Source: Rhodothermales bacterium (GTDB lineage Bacteria > Bacteroidota > Rhodothermia > Rhodothermales > Bin80). Taken from it: a stretch of DNA of 36,889 bases. The number at the start of each line of letters is the position of its first letter. Within the stretch, counting starts at the first letter, position 1. The notes beneath the pieces are model-generated. The model ran no database searches and was not told the origin of the DNA. It saw only the letters and a program-made list of their open reading frames with translations. The stretch covers positions 1-36,889 of the forward strand of contig JANQES010000009.1 of the NCBI GenBank assembly GCA_028278205.1, written 5' to 3'. Positions 16,190 to 23,318 of this stretch are shown piece after piece. A program made the translations under genes and the position numbers.

Positions 16190-18739
16190 GTGAACCGCTT
16201 CGCTCTCATAGCGCGCCTTGCCATCGTCGGGACGGTCCTGCTGTCGCTCATCCCGCTGGCCTGGATCGCCTCGGACTATCTGGCCCTGGCGCCGCTGGTC
16301 CGAAAGACCGATCAGCCGGCGCGGGGCTACGACTGGGTGACGTGGCGCGAAGCCGACGGCCTGATTACGGCAGCCTATGTCTTCAAACGCGATCAGGACG
16401 ACGGCGCCGGTCTTCAGGAAGGCGACCTTTTCTACCGGCTCGACTACCGGCAGTATTTTAAGCTGGAAGACCTGCAACGCGCCATCGAAGGCGTCCCGCC
16501 CGGCAGCATCCGCACCTACTCGGTACTGCGCGGCCCGCAGATGGAGGAGGTTCAGGTAGACGTGGCCTTCACCCGCTATCCGACGTTCCTCTACCCGCTG
16601 ACGCCGGCGCTGTGGCAGTTCTCGGTGTGGGGATTTGTCTTCGGCGCGTTCTTTCACCTGATCGGGCTGGTCATCGCCGGGCCGCTGGTGCGCCGCAGCC
16701 GGACGGCCCGCTTCTCGCTGCTGCTGATCGTCGTCTCGTCGTTATGGATTGTGGGCAACCTGTTGCGGCTTTTGATGGTCAATGTGACGGGGCCGCCGGA
16801 GGCAGGCAGCCCTGCCGACGTCGTGTTTCAAGGGCTGACATTTCTGGGCGTCGTCGGCTGGGTCGGCTTTCCGGCTATGTTGTTGCACAAGGTGCTGGCC
16901 GATGCCGAACGGGTAGGCGGGCGGCGGCTGGGGCGGTTGCGCGTGGTCATCTACCTGCCGGTGGCCGTGCTGGGGCTAGCGGCGCTGTTGATAACGGTGC
17001 GCGGCGGCCTCGGCCCGCTGTCGCTCCACAGCCTGATCGCGCCTATTCTGTTCTACGCCTGCTGCTACATCGGCGCGGCGGCGGCTTTTGTGTTGATCCT
17101 CTACGTATTCCGGCCCGAAGCCGCCGAAGACTTCATCAGCGGCTGGCCGCGCGCCGGCAGCGCCATCATGCTGGTGTTCTCGCTGCTCTTCGGCCTGTCT
17201 ATTCTGGGTGTGGTGCCCATCTTCGGCGCTGTCACAGACACGATAGTAGGGTGGCTGGTCGTCTGCACGCAGTTGCTTTCGATCGTGCCGGTGATCCTCG
17301 TGTCGTTAGCGGCGCTCAAACACGGCAAGATCGATCAGGTGCTCAGCCGGGCGCTGACCTACCTCACCGCGCTGGGTCTGATTTTCTTCGCCTTCGTCGG
17401 CGGCATGGCCCTGGTCGAACCGTACCTCCTCGAAGCCGGCATCTCGACGACCGTGGTAGCCGGCCTCTACGTGGTGTTGCTCCTGGTGATCTTCGAACGC
17501 CTGGCGCGGCGGCTTCGCGTCTACGCCGCCCAGTTCTTCGCCACCGACCGGCAGCAGGCACGCCAGCAGTTGAGCCGCTTCCAGGAACGCATGCGCGCGA
17601 TGATGGACTTCGACACGCTCGCCCGCGAGACGATGGAGACCGTCGGCGAGGCGTTCCAGATCCGGTCCGGGCGGCTGTTTTTGCGCCCGGCGGGGCTCTC
17701 CGGCCCGTGGATCGACAGCGCCTACCACCCCGAACCGCCCTACCTGACCGAACGCGTGATGGAACTCGTCTGGCCGCACCTCCAGCGCGAAGGCGCCATC
17801 TGGGCGCGCAAAGCCGAACTCAACGAAAGCAACCTCCCCGACGACCTGGCCTACCTCTTGCAAGAACGCGGCGTAGACCTGGCCGTGCCCATCCTGGGCG
17901 ACAGCGCGGCGCTGGGCCTGCTGGTGCTCGGCCCGAAGCGGCAACGCCGGGCGGTCTACAACCTCGAAGACCTCGACATGCTGCGCGCGCTCAGCGGCCA
18001 ACTGGCGCTGGCCGTCGAGCGGCTCAATCTCTTCGAACGCGAACGCGCACTCGTGCGCGAAAGCGCCGAAGCCCAGCTCTCGGCCCTCCGCGCGCAGATC
18101 AACCCGCATTTCCTCTTCAATGCCCTCAACACCATCGTCTCGTTGATCGAGGAGTATCCGGAAGAAGCTGTCGAGGCCGTCGAGCATCTGGCGGCTATCT
18201 TCCGGCATACGCTGCACACCGGCGGGCGGTCGTTTGTGTCGATCCAGGATGAGTTTGCGCTCGTTTCGCACTACCTGAGCATCGAGCAGGCGCGTTTCGG
18301 CACGCGGTTGCACATCGAACGGCGGCTCGACCCTGAACTGCGGTCGTCGCCAGTGCCGGCTTTTGCTGTGCAGACGCTGGTGGAGAACGCCGTCAAGCAC
18401 GGGCTGGAGAAACGTCGCAACGGCGGCACGCTGCGGCTGCACTGCCAACCCACGCCCGACGGCCTGGCCGAGGTCATCGTGGCCGACACCGGCATCGGCA
18501 TCCCGGCGCTCTTCGGCCAGGGCGAAACCGCCGTCTCGGACGCCGACTTCTTCGGCATCGGCCTGCGCAACGTCGCCGCGCGGCTCGACAAACTCTATGG
18601 CCGCGACGACCTGCTGCGTATGTTCAGCGATCCCGAACGCGGCACGACGGTGCGCCTGCTGCTGCCGTTGATGGCGGAACGCAATCACTTTGAACCGGCT
18701 TCGCGTTCGACATCGACAAGCATAGGTCATGAGTCATGA
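16190..18739 (+). CDS. LytS-type sensor histidine kinase with PDZ-like and GAF domains
   Basis: About 849 aa. Order: one membrane helix (about 5-27); a PDZ-like extracytoplasmic domain (about 55-135, with LQEGDLFYRLDYRQYFKLED and VPPGSIRTYSVLRGP); about seven further membrane helices (140-430); a GAF-like domain (about 470-600); a His_kinase domain with QINPHFLFN (His640); and an HATPase with VENAVKHGLEK, DTGIGIP and GIGLRNVAARL. It probably autophosphorylates and passes phosphate to the LytTR regulator that follows. Start uncertain: GTG at 16190 gives VNRFALIARL directly before the first helix. A GTG at 16076 is in the same frame but lies inside hairpin H9. The last residues (IGHES) are encoded by the arm of hairpin H10, so both ends of this gene touch repeats. 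Confidence 0.88.
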   Translation: MNRFALIARLAIVGTVLLSLIPLAWIASDYLALAPLVRKTDQPARGYDWVTWREADGLITAAYVFKRDQDDGAGLQEGDLFYRLDYRQYFKLEDLQRAIEGVPPGSIRTYSVLRGPQMEEVQVDVAFTRYPTFLYPLTPALWQFSVWGFVFGAFFHLIGLVIAGPLVRRSRTARFSLLLIVVSSLWIVGNLLRLLMVNVTGPPEAGSPADVVFQGLTFLGVVGWVGFPAMLLHKVLADAERVGGRRLGRLRVVIYLPVAVLGLAALLITVRGGLGPLSLHSLIAPILFYACCYIGAAAAFVLILYVFRPEAAEDFISGWPRAGSAIMLVFSLLFGLSILGVVPIFGAVTDTIVGWLVVCTQLLSIVPVILVSLAALKHGKIDQVLSRALTYLTALGLIFFAFVGGMALVEPYLLEAGISTTVVAGLYVVLLLVIFERLARRLRVYAAQFFATDRQQARQQLSRFQERMRAMMDFDTLARETMETVGEAFQIRSGRLFLRPAGLSGPWIDSAYHPEPPYLTERVMELVWPHLQREGAIWARKAELNESNLPDDLAYLLQERGVDLAVPILGDSAALGLLVLGPKRQRRAVYNLEDLDMLRALSGQLALAVERLNLFERERALVRESAEAQLSALRAQINPHFLFNALNTIVSLIEEYPEEAVEAVEHLAAIFRHTLHTGGRSFVSIQDEFALVSHYLSIEQARFGTRLHIERRLDPELRSSPVPAFAVQTLVENAVKHGLEKRRNGGTLRLHCQPTPDGLAEVIVADTGIGIPALFGQGETAVSDADFFGIGLRNVAARLDKLYGRDDLLRMFSDPERGTTVRLLLPLMAERNHFEPASRSTSTSIGHES

Positions 18740-18791
18740 GTCATGGGTCATGGGAAAGAAACTCATGACCCATGACCAGTGACCCATGACC
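18725..18791. repeat. Iterated-word hairpin H10 (word GGTCATGAGTCATG)
   Basis: Left arm 18725-18754 iterates GTCATGAGTCATGGGTCATG; right arm 18762-18791 iterates CATGACCCATGACC. It overlaps the stop codon of the kinase (18737-18739) and lies before the response regulator. The word is close to that of H12. Confidence 0.92.
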
Positions 18792-18856
18792 GACACCAAA
18801 CGACGAGCGAAGCGCCTACCGCTGCCCCAACCCACTCACGTTAAAATAACCCCACG

Positions 18857-19693
18857 ATGCTCCGCGTACTGATTGTAGACGACGAATCGCCCGCCCGGAA
18901 ACGCCTGCGTAAGCTGCTCAAGCCGCAGATCGACGAGGGGCGGCTCGACGTGGTCGGTGAGGCCGAAGACGGCCCGGCGGCGCTGACGAAGCTGACTGCC
19001 GAAACCATCGACCTGCTCTTCCTCGACATCCACATGCCTGAGATGGACGGCTTCGACGTGCTCGAACGCATCTCGCCGGAACGGCATCCGGTGGTGGTCT
19101 TTACCACGGCCTACGACGAATATGCCCTGCGCGCCTTCGAGGCCAACGCCGTCGATTATCTGCTCAAACCCATCTCGCGCGAACGCCTCGACGACGCCAT
19201 CGCCCGCGCCGAACGCCTGCACCAGACACCCGAAACACGACAGGACAACGACGACCGCCTCGCCAAACTCCTCGACTGGGTCGAAGACCAGGCCGCCGCC
19301 GCCCGGCCTCAATCCACCGAAAAACCCCAGCACTTCCTCGAACAAATCTCAATCCCTTACCGCGACCGCATCCTGATTGTCTCGGTGGATCGGCTCGTCT
19401 CGGCGGAGATCAACGAAGGCATCACCCGGCTTTTCGTACTGGGCGAAGACGAGGGCGGGCCGCGTCCCCGGTTGCGCCAGCACGTGGTCAATTACACACT
19501 CGAACAGTTGGAGGGCAGCCTCGACCCCGACGCGTTTATGCGGGTGCATCGCTCGGCTATCGTGCGCCTGCAAAGCATCCGCGAGATGATTCCGTGGTTC
19601 AGCGGGCGCTACAAACTCATCCTCGAAGGCGACCACGAAGTCATCGCCAGCCGCGAACGCTCCCGGTTACTTAAAGAGAGACTGATGCTCTAG
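18857..19693 (+). CDS. LytTR-family response regulator
   Basis: A 278-aa two-component regulator. The receiver domain starts MLRVLIVDDESPARKRLRKL, with acidic pocket Asp8/Asp9, phosphoacceptor Asp57 (FLDIHMPEMDG), TT at 83-84 and Lys104 (LLKPIS). A linker of about 35 residues leads to a C-terminal LytTR DNA-binding domain (about 170-278, with FMRVHRSAIVRLQSIREM and FSGRYKLILEGDHEV). It is the cognate partner of the LytS-type kinase upstream. The two are separated by a 117-bp spacer holding a word-hairpin, so they may be differently expressed despite their pairing. A lipoprotein gene follows 10 bp later and is probably co-transcribed. LytTR targets cannot be predicted from this window. Confidence 0.95.
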   Translation: MLRVLIVDDESPARKRLRKLLKPQIDEGRLDVVGEAEDGPAALTKLTAETIDLLFLDIHMPEMDGFDVLERISPERHPVVVFTTAYDEYALRAFEANAVDYLLKPISRERLDDAIARAERLHQTPETRQDNDDRLAKLLDWVEDQAAAARPQSTEKPQHFLEQISIPYRDRILIVSVDRLVSAEINEGITRLFVLGEDEGGPRPRLRQHVVNYTLEQLEGSLDPDAFMRVHRSAIVRLQSIREMIPWFSGRYKLILEGDHEVIASRERSRLLKERLML

Positions 19694-19703
19694 ACGCATT
19701 CCC

Positions 19704-20612
19704 ATGCTTCTCCGAGGCCTATTCATCACAATGCTCCTGGCAGGGTGTGCCTCGCGGCAGGACGCCCCGCTTCCGGTCCCGCAAAATCCATCGCCGATGG
19801 TGGATTATACGCGGGCGCACGAACGCATCGAAGAGCGCGCTTATCCCGGCCTTCGCTTTACCATCGAGGATCTGCTGGATAAACCCGCCGAGGTCTTCGT
19901 CCCGCAGGCGCATCAGGCTGCCGATTCGCTCAAGCTCTTGATTCATTTTCACGGCGCCGGTTTCATCGGCATGGAGGCGGTGCAGGCTCCTGCCGAGCCA
20001 TACGCGCTGGCCGCCGTCAACCTCGGTTCGGGCTCTTCCGTGTATGAGCGCGCTTTCACCGATCCCGCTACGCTGCCCCGGCTCATCGACACCGTAACGA
20101 AGGAACTCGGACAGCGACGCCCCGAAGCGCCGGTTTTTTCCTCTGTCGTCCTTAGCGCCTTCAGTGCCGGCTACGGCGCCGCGCGGGCGATCCTTCGAAG
20201 TGAACAGGCCTCGGCCCGCGTTGAGGGGGTGATTTTGCTCGACGGCCTCCACACCGGCTACGTCCCCGAACGCGCCGTCCTGGCCGAAGGCGGAAGGCTT
20301 GACACAACCAACATGGAACCATTCCTCCGCCTGGCTCAGGCTGCCGCACGAGGAGAAAAATGGTTTTTGATCACCCACTCCGAGATTTTTCCGGGGACGT
20401 ACGCCAGCACGACGGAAACAGCCGACTACCTCATCCAGCGCCTCGGCTTGAAGCGAACGCCGGTGCTTAAATGGGGTCCCGGCGGGATGCAACAACTGAG
20501 CGAAGTACGCGCGGGCCGGTTCATCGTGCTGGGTTTTGCCGGTAACACCGCTCCGGATCACGTCGATCATCTCCATGCCTTGCCTCGTTTTTTAGCGATG
20601 CTATCACTGTGA
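19704..20612 (+). CDS. Putative lipoprotein, alpha/beta-hydrolase-like
   Basis: A 302-aa protein with a lipobox LLAGC (Cys15), so probably a lipoprotein. The rest fits an alpha/beta hydrolase: HFHG (81-84) as oxyanion region, a nucleophile-elbow-like SAFSAGYG with Ser154, an LLDGLH segment with Asp180, and a late HVDHLH segment. The elbow lacks the usual first Gly (AFSAG rather than GxSxG), so catalysis is plausible but not proven. It starts 10 bp after the LytTR regulator, suggesting co-transcription with the two-component system. Substrate unknown; esterase or depolymerase-like activity at the cell envelope is the simplest reading. Confidence 0.75.
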   Translation: MLLRGLFITMLLAGCASRQDAPLPVPQNPSPMVDYTRAHERIEERAYPGLRFTIEDLLDKPAEVFVPQAHQAADSLKLLIHFHGAGFIGMEAVQAPAEPYALAAVNLGSGSSVYERAFTDPATLPRLIDTVTKELGQRRPEAPVFSSVVLSAFSAGYGAARAILRSEQASARVEGVILLDGLHTGYVPERAVLAEGGRLDTTNMEPFLRLAQAAARGEKWFLITHSEIFPGTYASTTETADYLIQRLGLKRTPVLKWGPGGMQQLSEVRAGRFIVLGFAGNTAPDHVDHLHALPRFLAMLSL

Positions 20613-20673
20613 TCCCGTCATTGTTGAAATCATGTAAAAGGGTTTGCAAAGACAGCCTCATCACAAAAGTGGA

Positions 20674-20704
20674 TTGACAGAAGGGTAACAATTTCTTTAC
20701 TTCG
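20674..20704 (+). promoter_or_regulatory. Weak promoter candidate before the FG-GAP protein gene
   Basis: TTGACA at 20674-20679 is followed, 21 nt after its TTG, by TACTTCG, which partly fits the Bacteroidota TTG / TAnnTTTG pattern. It lies 81 bp before the ATG at 20785 in a 172-bp spacer that has no word-hairpin. A single weak match; no other signal supports it. Confidence 0.25.
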
Positions 20705-20784
20705 AAAAGACGCGTACCGGCCCCACCTGAGGCCACATCGCTCTCACCCGACCATAACCCCCTCTTCAACTAACGAGATATCCC

Positions 20785-22710
20785 ATGCGAAAAGCGACTA
20801 CACTTCTCGCCGTAATTCTTCTGATCTTGAGTACGGGCACAGCCCTGGCTCAGGTGAACGAATACAACTTTTCGTTCCCCACCTCAGAAGACATTACCGC
20901 CCCCTACACACAGGGAATCCAATCTGGCGCACGCGGTGTCTCCGGTCCCTGGGACCTCGACGGCGATGGCAAGTTAGAGGTGCTCGTGACCGACTACACC
21001 GGCGGCGGCCGGGTTCACGTTGTCGAGGCGCAAGGCCCCAACGACTGGCAACACGTCTATTCCACCCCCTGGATGGACTCGACGGCGACTGTTAACAATG
21101 CGCGCTACGCCACCGGCGGCGATCTCGACAACGACGGCGTCCAGGAGATCATTTTCATCGCCGGCAACAGTTTCAGTGCCAACAACCCCAACCCCAATCT
21201 GGTGCTGGGCCTCTACGTCTTTGAGTATACCGGCAACGACAACGACTTCGGCACGCTGCCGGCCAGCATCAATCCGTTGGACGACGCCGACATCGGAGCG
21301 CCCGGGTTCGGTTATAGCGAGTTTATCCAGGCAACGGACATCGACGGCGACGGCTCGCAAGAAGTGCTCTTTGCCTTTAACGGTCCTAGCAGCCACGACC
21401 TGTTTTACGTCTACTCGGTCAACGGCACCTATGAACCGGAGGGTCTCGGCACCGGCTTCGAGGTGTGGGTACAGGAATTCCGGATCGGCGCGCGCGAAAA
21501 CGGCAATCTCTTCGGGGGCGGCAGCGCCATCCTCCTGGAACCGGCGGACCTCGACGGCGACGGTACCCCCGAACTATCGCTCCACGCCTGGAATAACTTC
21601 AACTTCTTCAATGCCGATGTCACCGGACCGGACACCTACGTAGTAGCGGATTCGACCAACCCTGATCGTTTCCTCAAGGCCTCGCCCTGGGATAACCCTG
21701 CCCTGGTGCAAGCCGCCGTGGTAGACATCAACCAGGATGGGGATGACGAGGTCTTCTATCCCATTTTTGATTTTGCTACCCCGGCCGAGAATGCCAACAT
21801 CAACGTTGCTCTACTCAACTACGAAGACGGCGAAGACATCCTCTCGGTAACAACGGACAACCTTATTTACGACTTTATGGGGCCTCTTACCGAACTGGGC
21901 CTTACCTCGGGCGACCTCGACGTTGACGGGAACATGGAACTGCTAGGTACGGGTGAATTCGGCTATTCAGCCGTCAGCTTCAATGCCGGGGAGCCTTCCC
22001 GTTTCATACAAATCGCCGAATTTACCGGCGGTCCGGGCGGCGATCCCGAAAACGGCGCGAACTACGCCATTCACGAGGTAGATACGAGCATTCCGGAAGA
22101 CACGCTCGGCTTCAACACCATCGTGCAGGTCGATTCGCTGGGGGCCATGAGCGAATTCTTCGAAACCGCCGGCGGTGGCATCTTTGCTGTGAAGATTGCC
22201 AACCTGGGCGACGCCGACAACGACGGCAACACGGAAATCGCCCTCGCCCTGCAAGGCATCGACGATTCGCTCTCGGTCATCGACAGGGTATGGAATGCGG
22301 ATTCGTCCCGGTTCGAAGACACGACGCGCGAGACCGCAGCGGTCGCCAACCGCATCTTTATGCGTATCGTCGAGTTCCCCGGCGCTTTCGTCGTCAGTGC
22401 GGAAGGCCCGGATGTAAGCGGCATCCCGTCGGGATTCGTCCTCTCCCCCAACTATCCCAACCCGTTCAACCCCTCGACGTCGTTCACCTTTACGCTGCCC
22501 ATCGACAAACGCATCAGCGTACGCATCTATGACGTCACGGGCCGCCTGGTGCGCACGCTCGTCAACGACGAGTCTTACACCGCCGGCACGCACCAGGCCA
22601 CGTGGGACGGCACTAACGACGCGCGGATGCGAGTAGCCAGCGGCACCTACCTCTACACGCTCGAATACGGCAACTTCCGGCAGGCCAAAACGATGCTGCT
22701 GATCAAGTAA
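20785..22710 (+). CDS. Secreted FG-GAP/VCBS-repeat protein with T9SS type A sorting domain
   Basis: A 641-aa exported protein. The signal peptide ends near TGTALAQ (residue 23). Seven calcium-binding-like FG-GAP/VCBS blades follow, each with a D-x-D-x-D-G core: DLDGDGKLEV at about 57, then DLDNDGVQEI, DIDGDGSQEV, DLDGDGTPEL, DINQDGDDEV, DLDVDGNMEL and DADNDGNTEI. These suggest a seven-bladed beta-propeller of extracellular adhesin type. The C-terminal ~95 residues are a T9SS type A sorting domain: LSPNYPNPFNPSTSF, RIYDVTGRLVRTLV, GTYLYTLEYGNFRQAKTMLL. It should cross the outer membrane by T9SS and stay on the surface or be released. Ligand unknown. It is followed by terminators and a repeat cluster, so is probably a single-gene unit. 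Confidence 0.92.
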   Translation: MRKATTLLAVILLILSTGTALAQVNEYNFSFPTSEDITAPYTQGIQSGARGVSGPWDLDGDGKLEVLVTDYTGGGRVHVVEAQGPNDWQHVYSTPWMDSTATVNNARYATGGDLDNDGVQEIIFIAGNSFSANNPNPNLVLGLYVFEYTGNDNDFGTLPASINPLDDADIGAPGFGYSEFIQATDIDGDGSQEVLFAFNGPSSHDLFYVYSVNGTYEPEGLGTGFEVWVQEFRIGARENGNLFGGGSAILLEPADLDGDGTPELSLHAWNNFNFFNADVTGPDTYVVADSTNPDRFLKASPWDNPALVQAAVVDINQDGDDEVFYPIFDFATPAENANINVALLNYEDGEDILSVTTDNLIYDFMGPLTELGLTSGDLDVDGNMELLGTGEFGYSAVSFNAGEPSRFIQIAEFTGGPGGDPENGANYAIHEVDTSIPEDTLGFNTIVQVDSLGAMSEFFETAGGGIFAVKIANLGDADNDGNTEIALALQGIDDSLSVIDRVWNADSSRFEDTTRETAAVANRIFMRIVEFPGAFVVSAEGPDVSGIPSGFVLSPNYPNPFNPSTSFTFTLPIDKRISVRIYDVTGRLVRTLVNDESYTAGTHQATWDGTNDARMRVASGTYLYTLEYGNFRQAKTMLLIK

Positions 22711-22712
22711 CC

Positions 22713-22738
22713 TTGCAAAAACCTGGCGGTTTTTGCAA
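22713..22738. terminator. Hairpin with AAAAACC-TGGC-GGTTTTT core (copy 1)
   Basis: Perfect 11-bp stem TTGCAAAAACC / GGTTTTTGCAA with TGGC loop, directly after the stop codon at 22710. The core CAAAAACCTGGCGGTTTTTG occurs again after the 1127-aa protein gene. Confidence 0.7.
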
Positions 22739-22766
22739 AAGGTGGACATGAAGCGTTTCTGTGGAG

Positions 22767-22802
22767 GGGGAGCGGTTCTCGGTGAGCCGCTCCCCTTTTT
22801 TT
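22767..22802 (+). terminator. Intrinsic terminator
   Basis: Stem GGGGAGCGG (22767-22775) with CCGCTCCCC (22787-22795), followed by T7 (22796-22802). Strong intrinsic terminator for the FG-GAP protein gene. Confidence 0.88.
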
Positions 22803-22806
22803 GGCG

Positions 22807-23192
22807 GGGATGTGGGATTCGGGATGTGAGATATTGGGTAGGTGTGCGCAAAGTGATGAAACAACGCTAACGAGACCTGGAAGGTCTTTAGCGCTCTTGC
22901 AAACCAGCTAAACTCGTTCATTTTGGCCGCTCAGTCGAGACCAGCGGGGCCTCAGAGACCTTCCAGGTCTGCTCATCTACCGCAAGATGGTAAAGCCTCA
23001 AAATACCCCCATGCTGCTCGTTGCGATGCTCTGCTGTCGAGACCGCGTGGGGACGGCAGAGCCGTCCGAAGGAGCGTCACGAGGCAGAGCATCGTGACGC
23101 GCTTTCTTTTGGGGATTGAAAGCTTTTACCGCAGAGCGCGCACCGACCTGGATCTTGTCCTTTGATCCCGCATCCCATATCGCGCATCCCCC
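22807..23192. repeat. Composite repeat cluster H11 (nested and adjacent inverted repeats)
   Basis: Outer arms iterate GGGATGTGGGATTCGGGATG (22807-22839) and GATCCCGCATCCCATA (23164-23192), the same word family as H8. Between them lie AGACCTGGAAGGTCT (22873-22887) with its exact reverse complement AGACCTTCCAGGTCT (22956-22970), then CGATGCTCTGC (23024-23034) with GCAGAGCATCG (23084-23094), enclosing GGACGGC-AGA-GCCGTCC (23051-23067). A lone ACCGCAGAG at about 23129 recalls H1. It forms most of the 554-bp gene-free stretch before the TonB-dependent receptor (608 bp to the start chosen here). Confidence 0.8.
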
Positions 23193-23318
23193 AGAACCGC
23201 CCTCACCCCCAATACCCCGCATTTTCACCTTTACACGGGCTAAAAATTCAATATCTTTACCGCAATGCCACCCCCTCTTCTCGTCCATCTCTTCCACAGG
23301 CATTCCTTCAGACGACGC

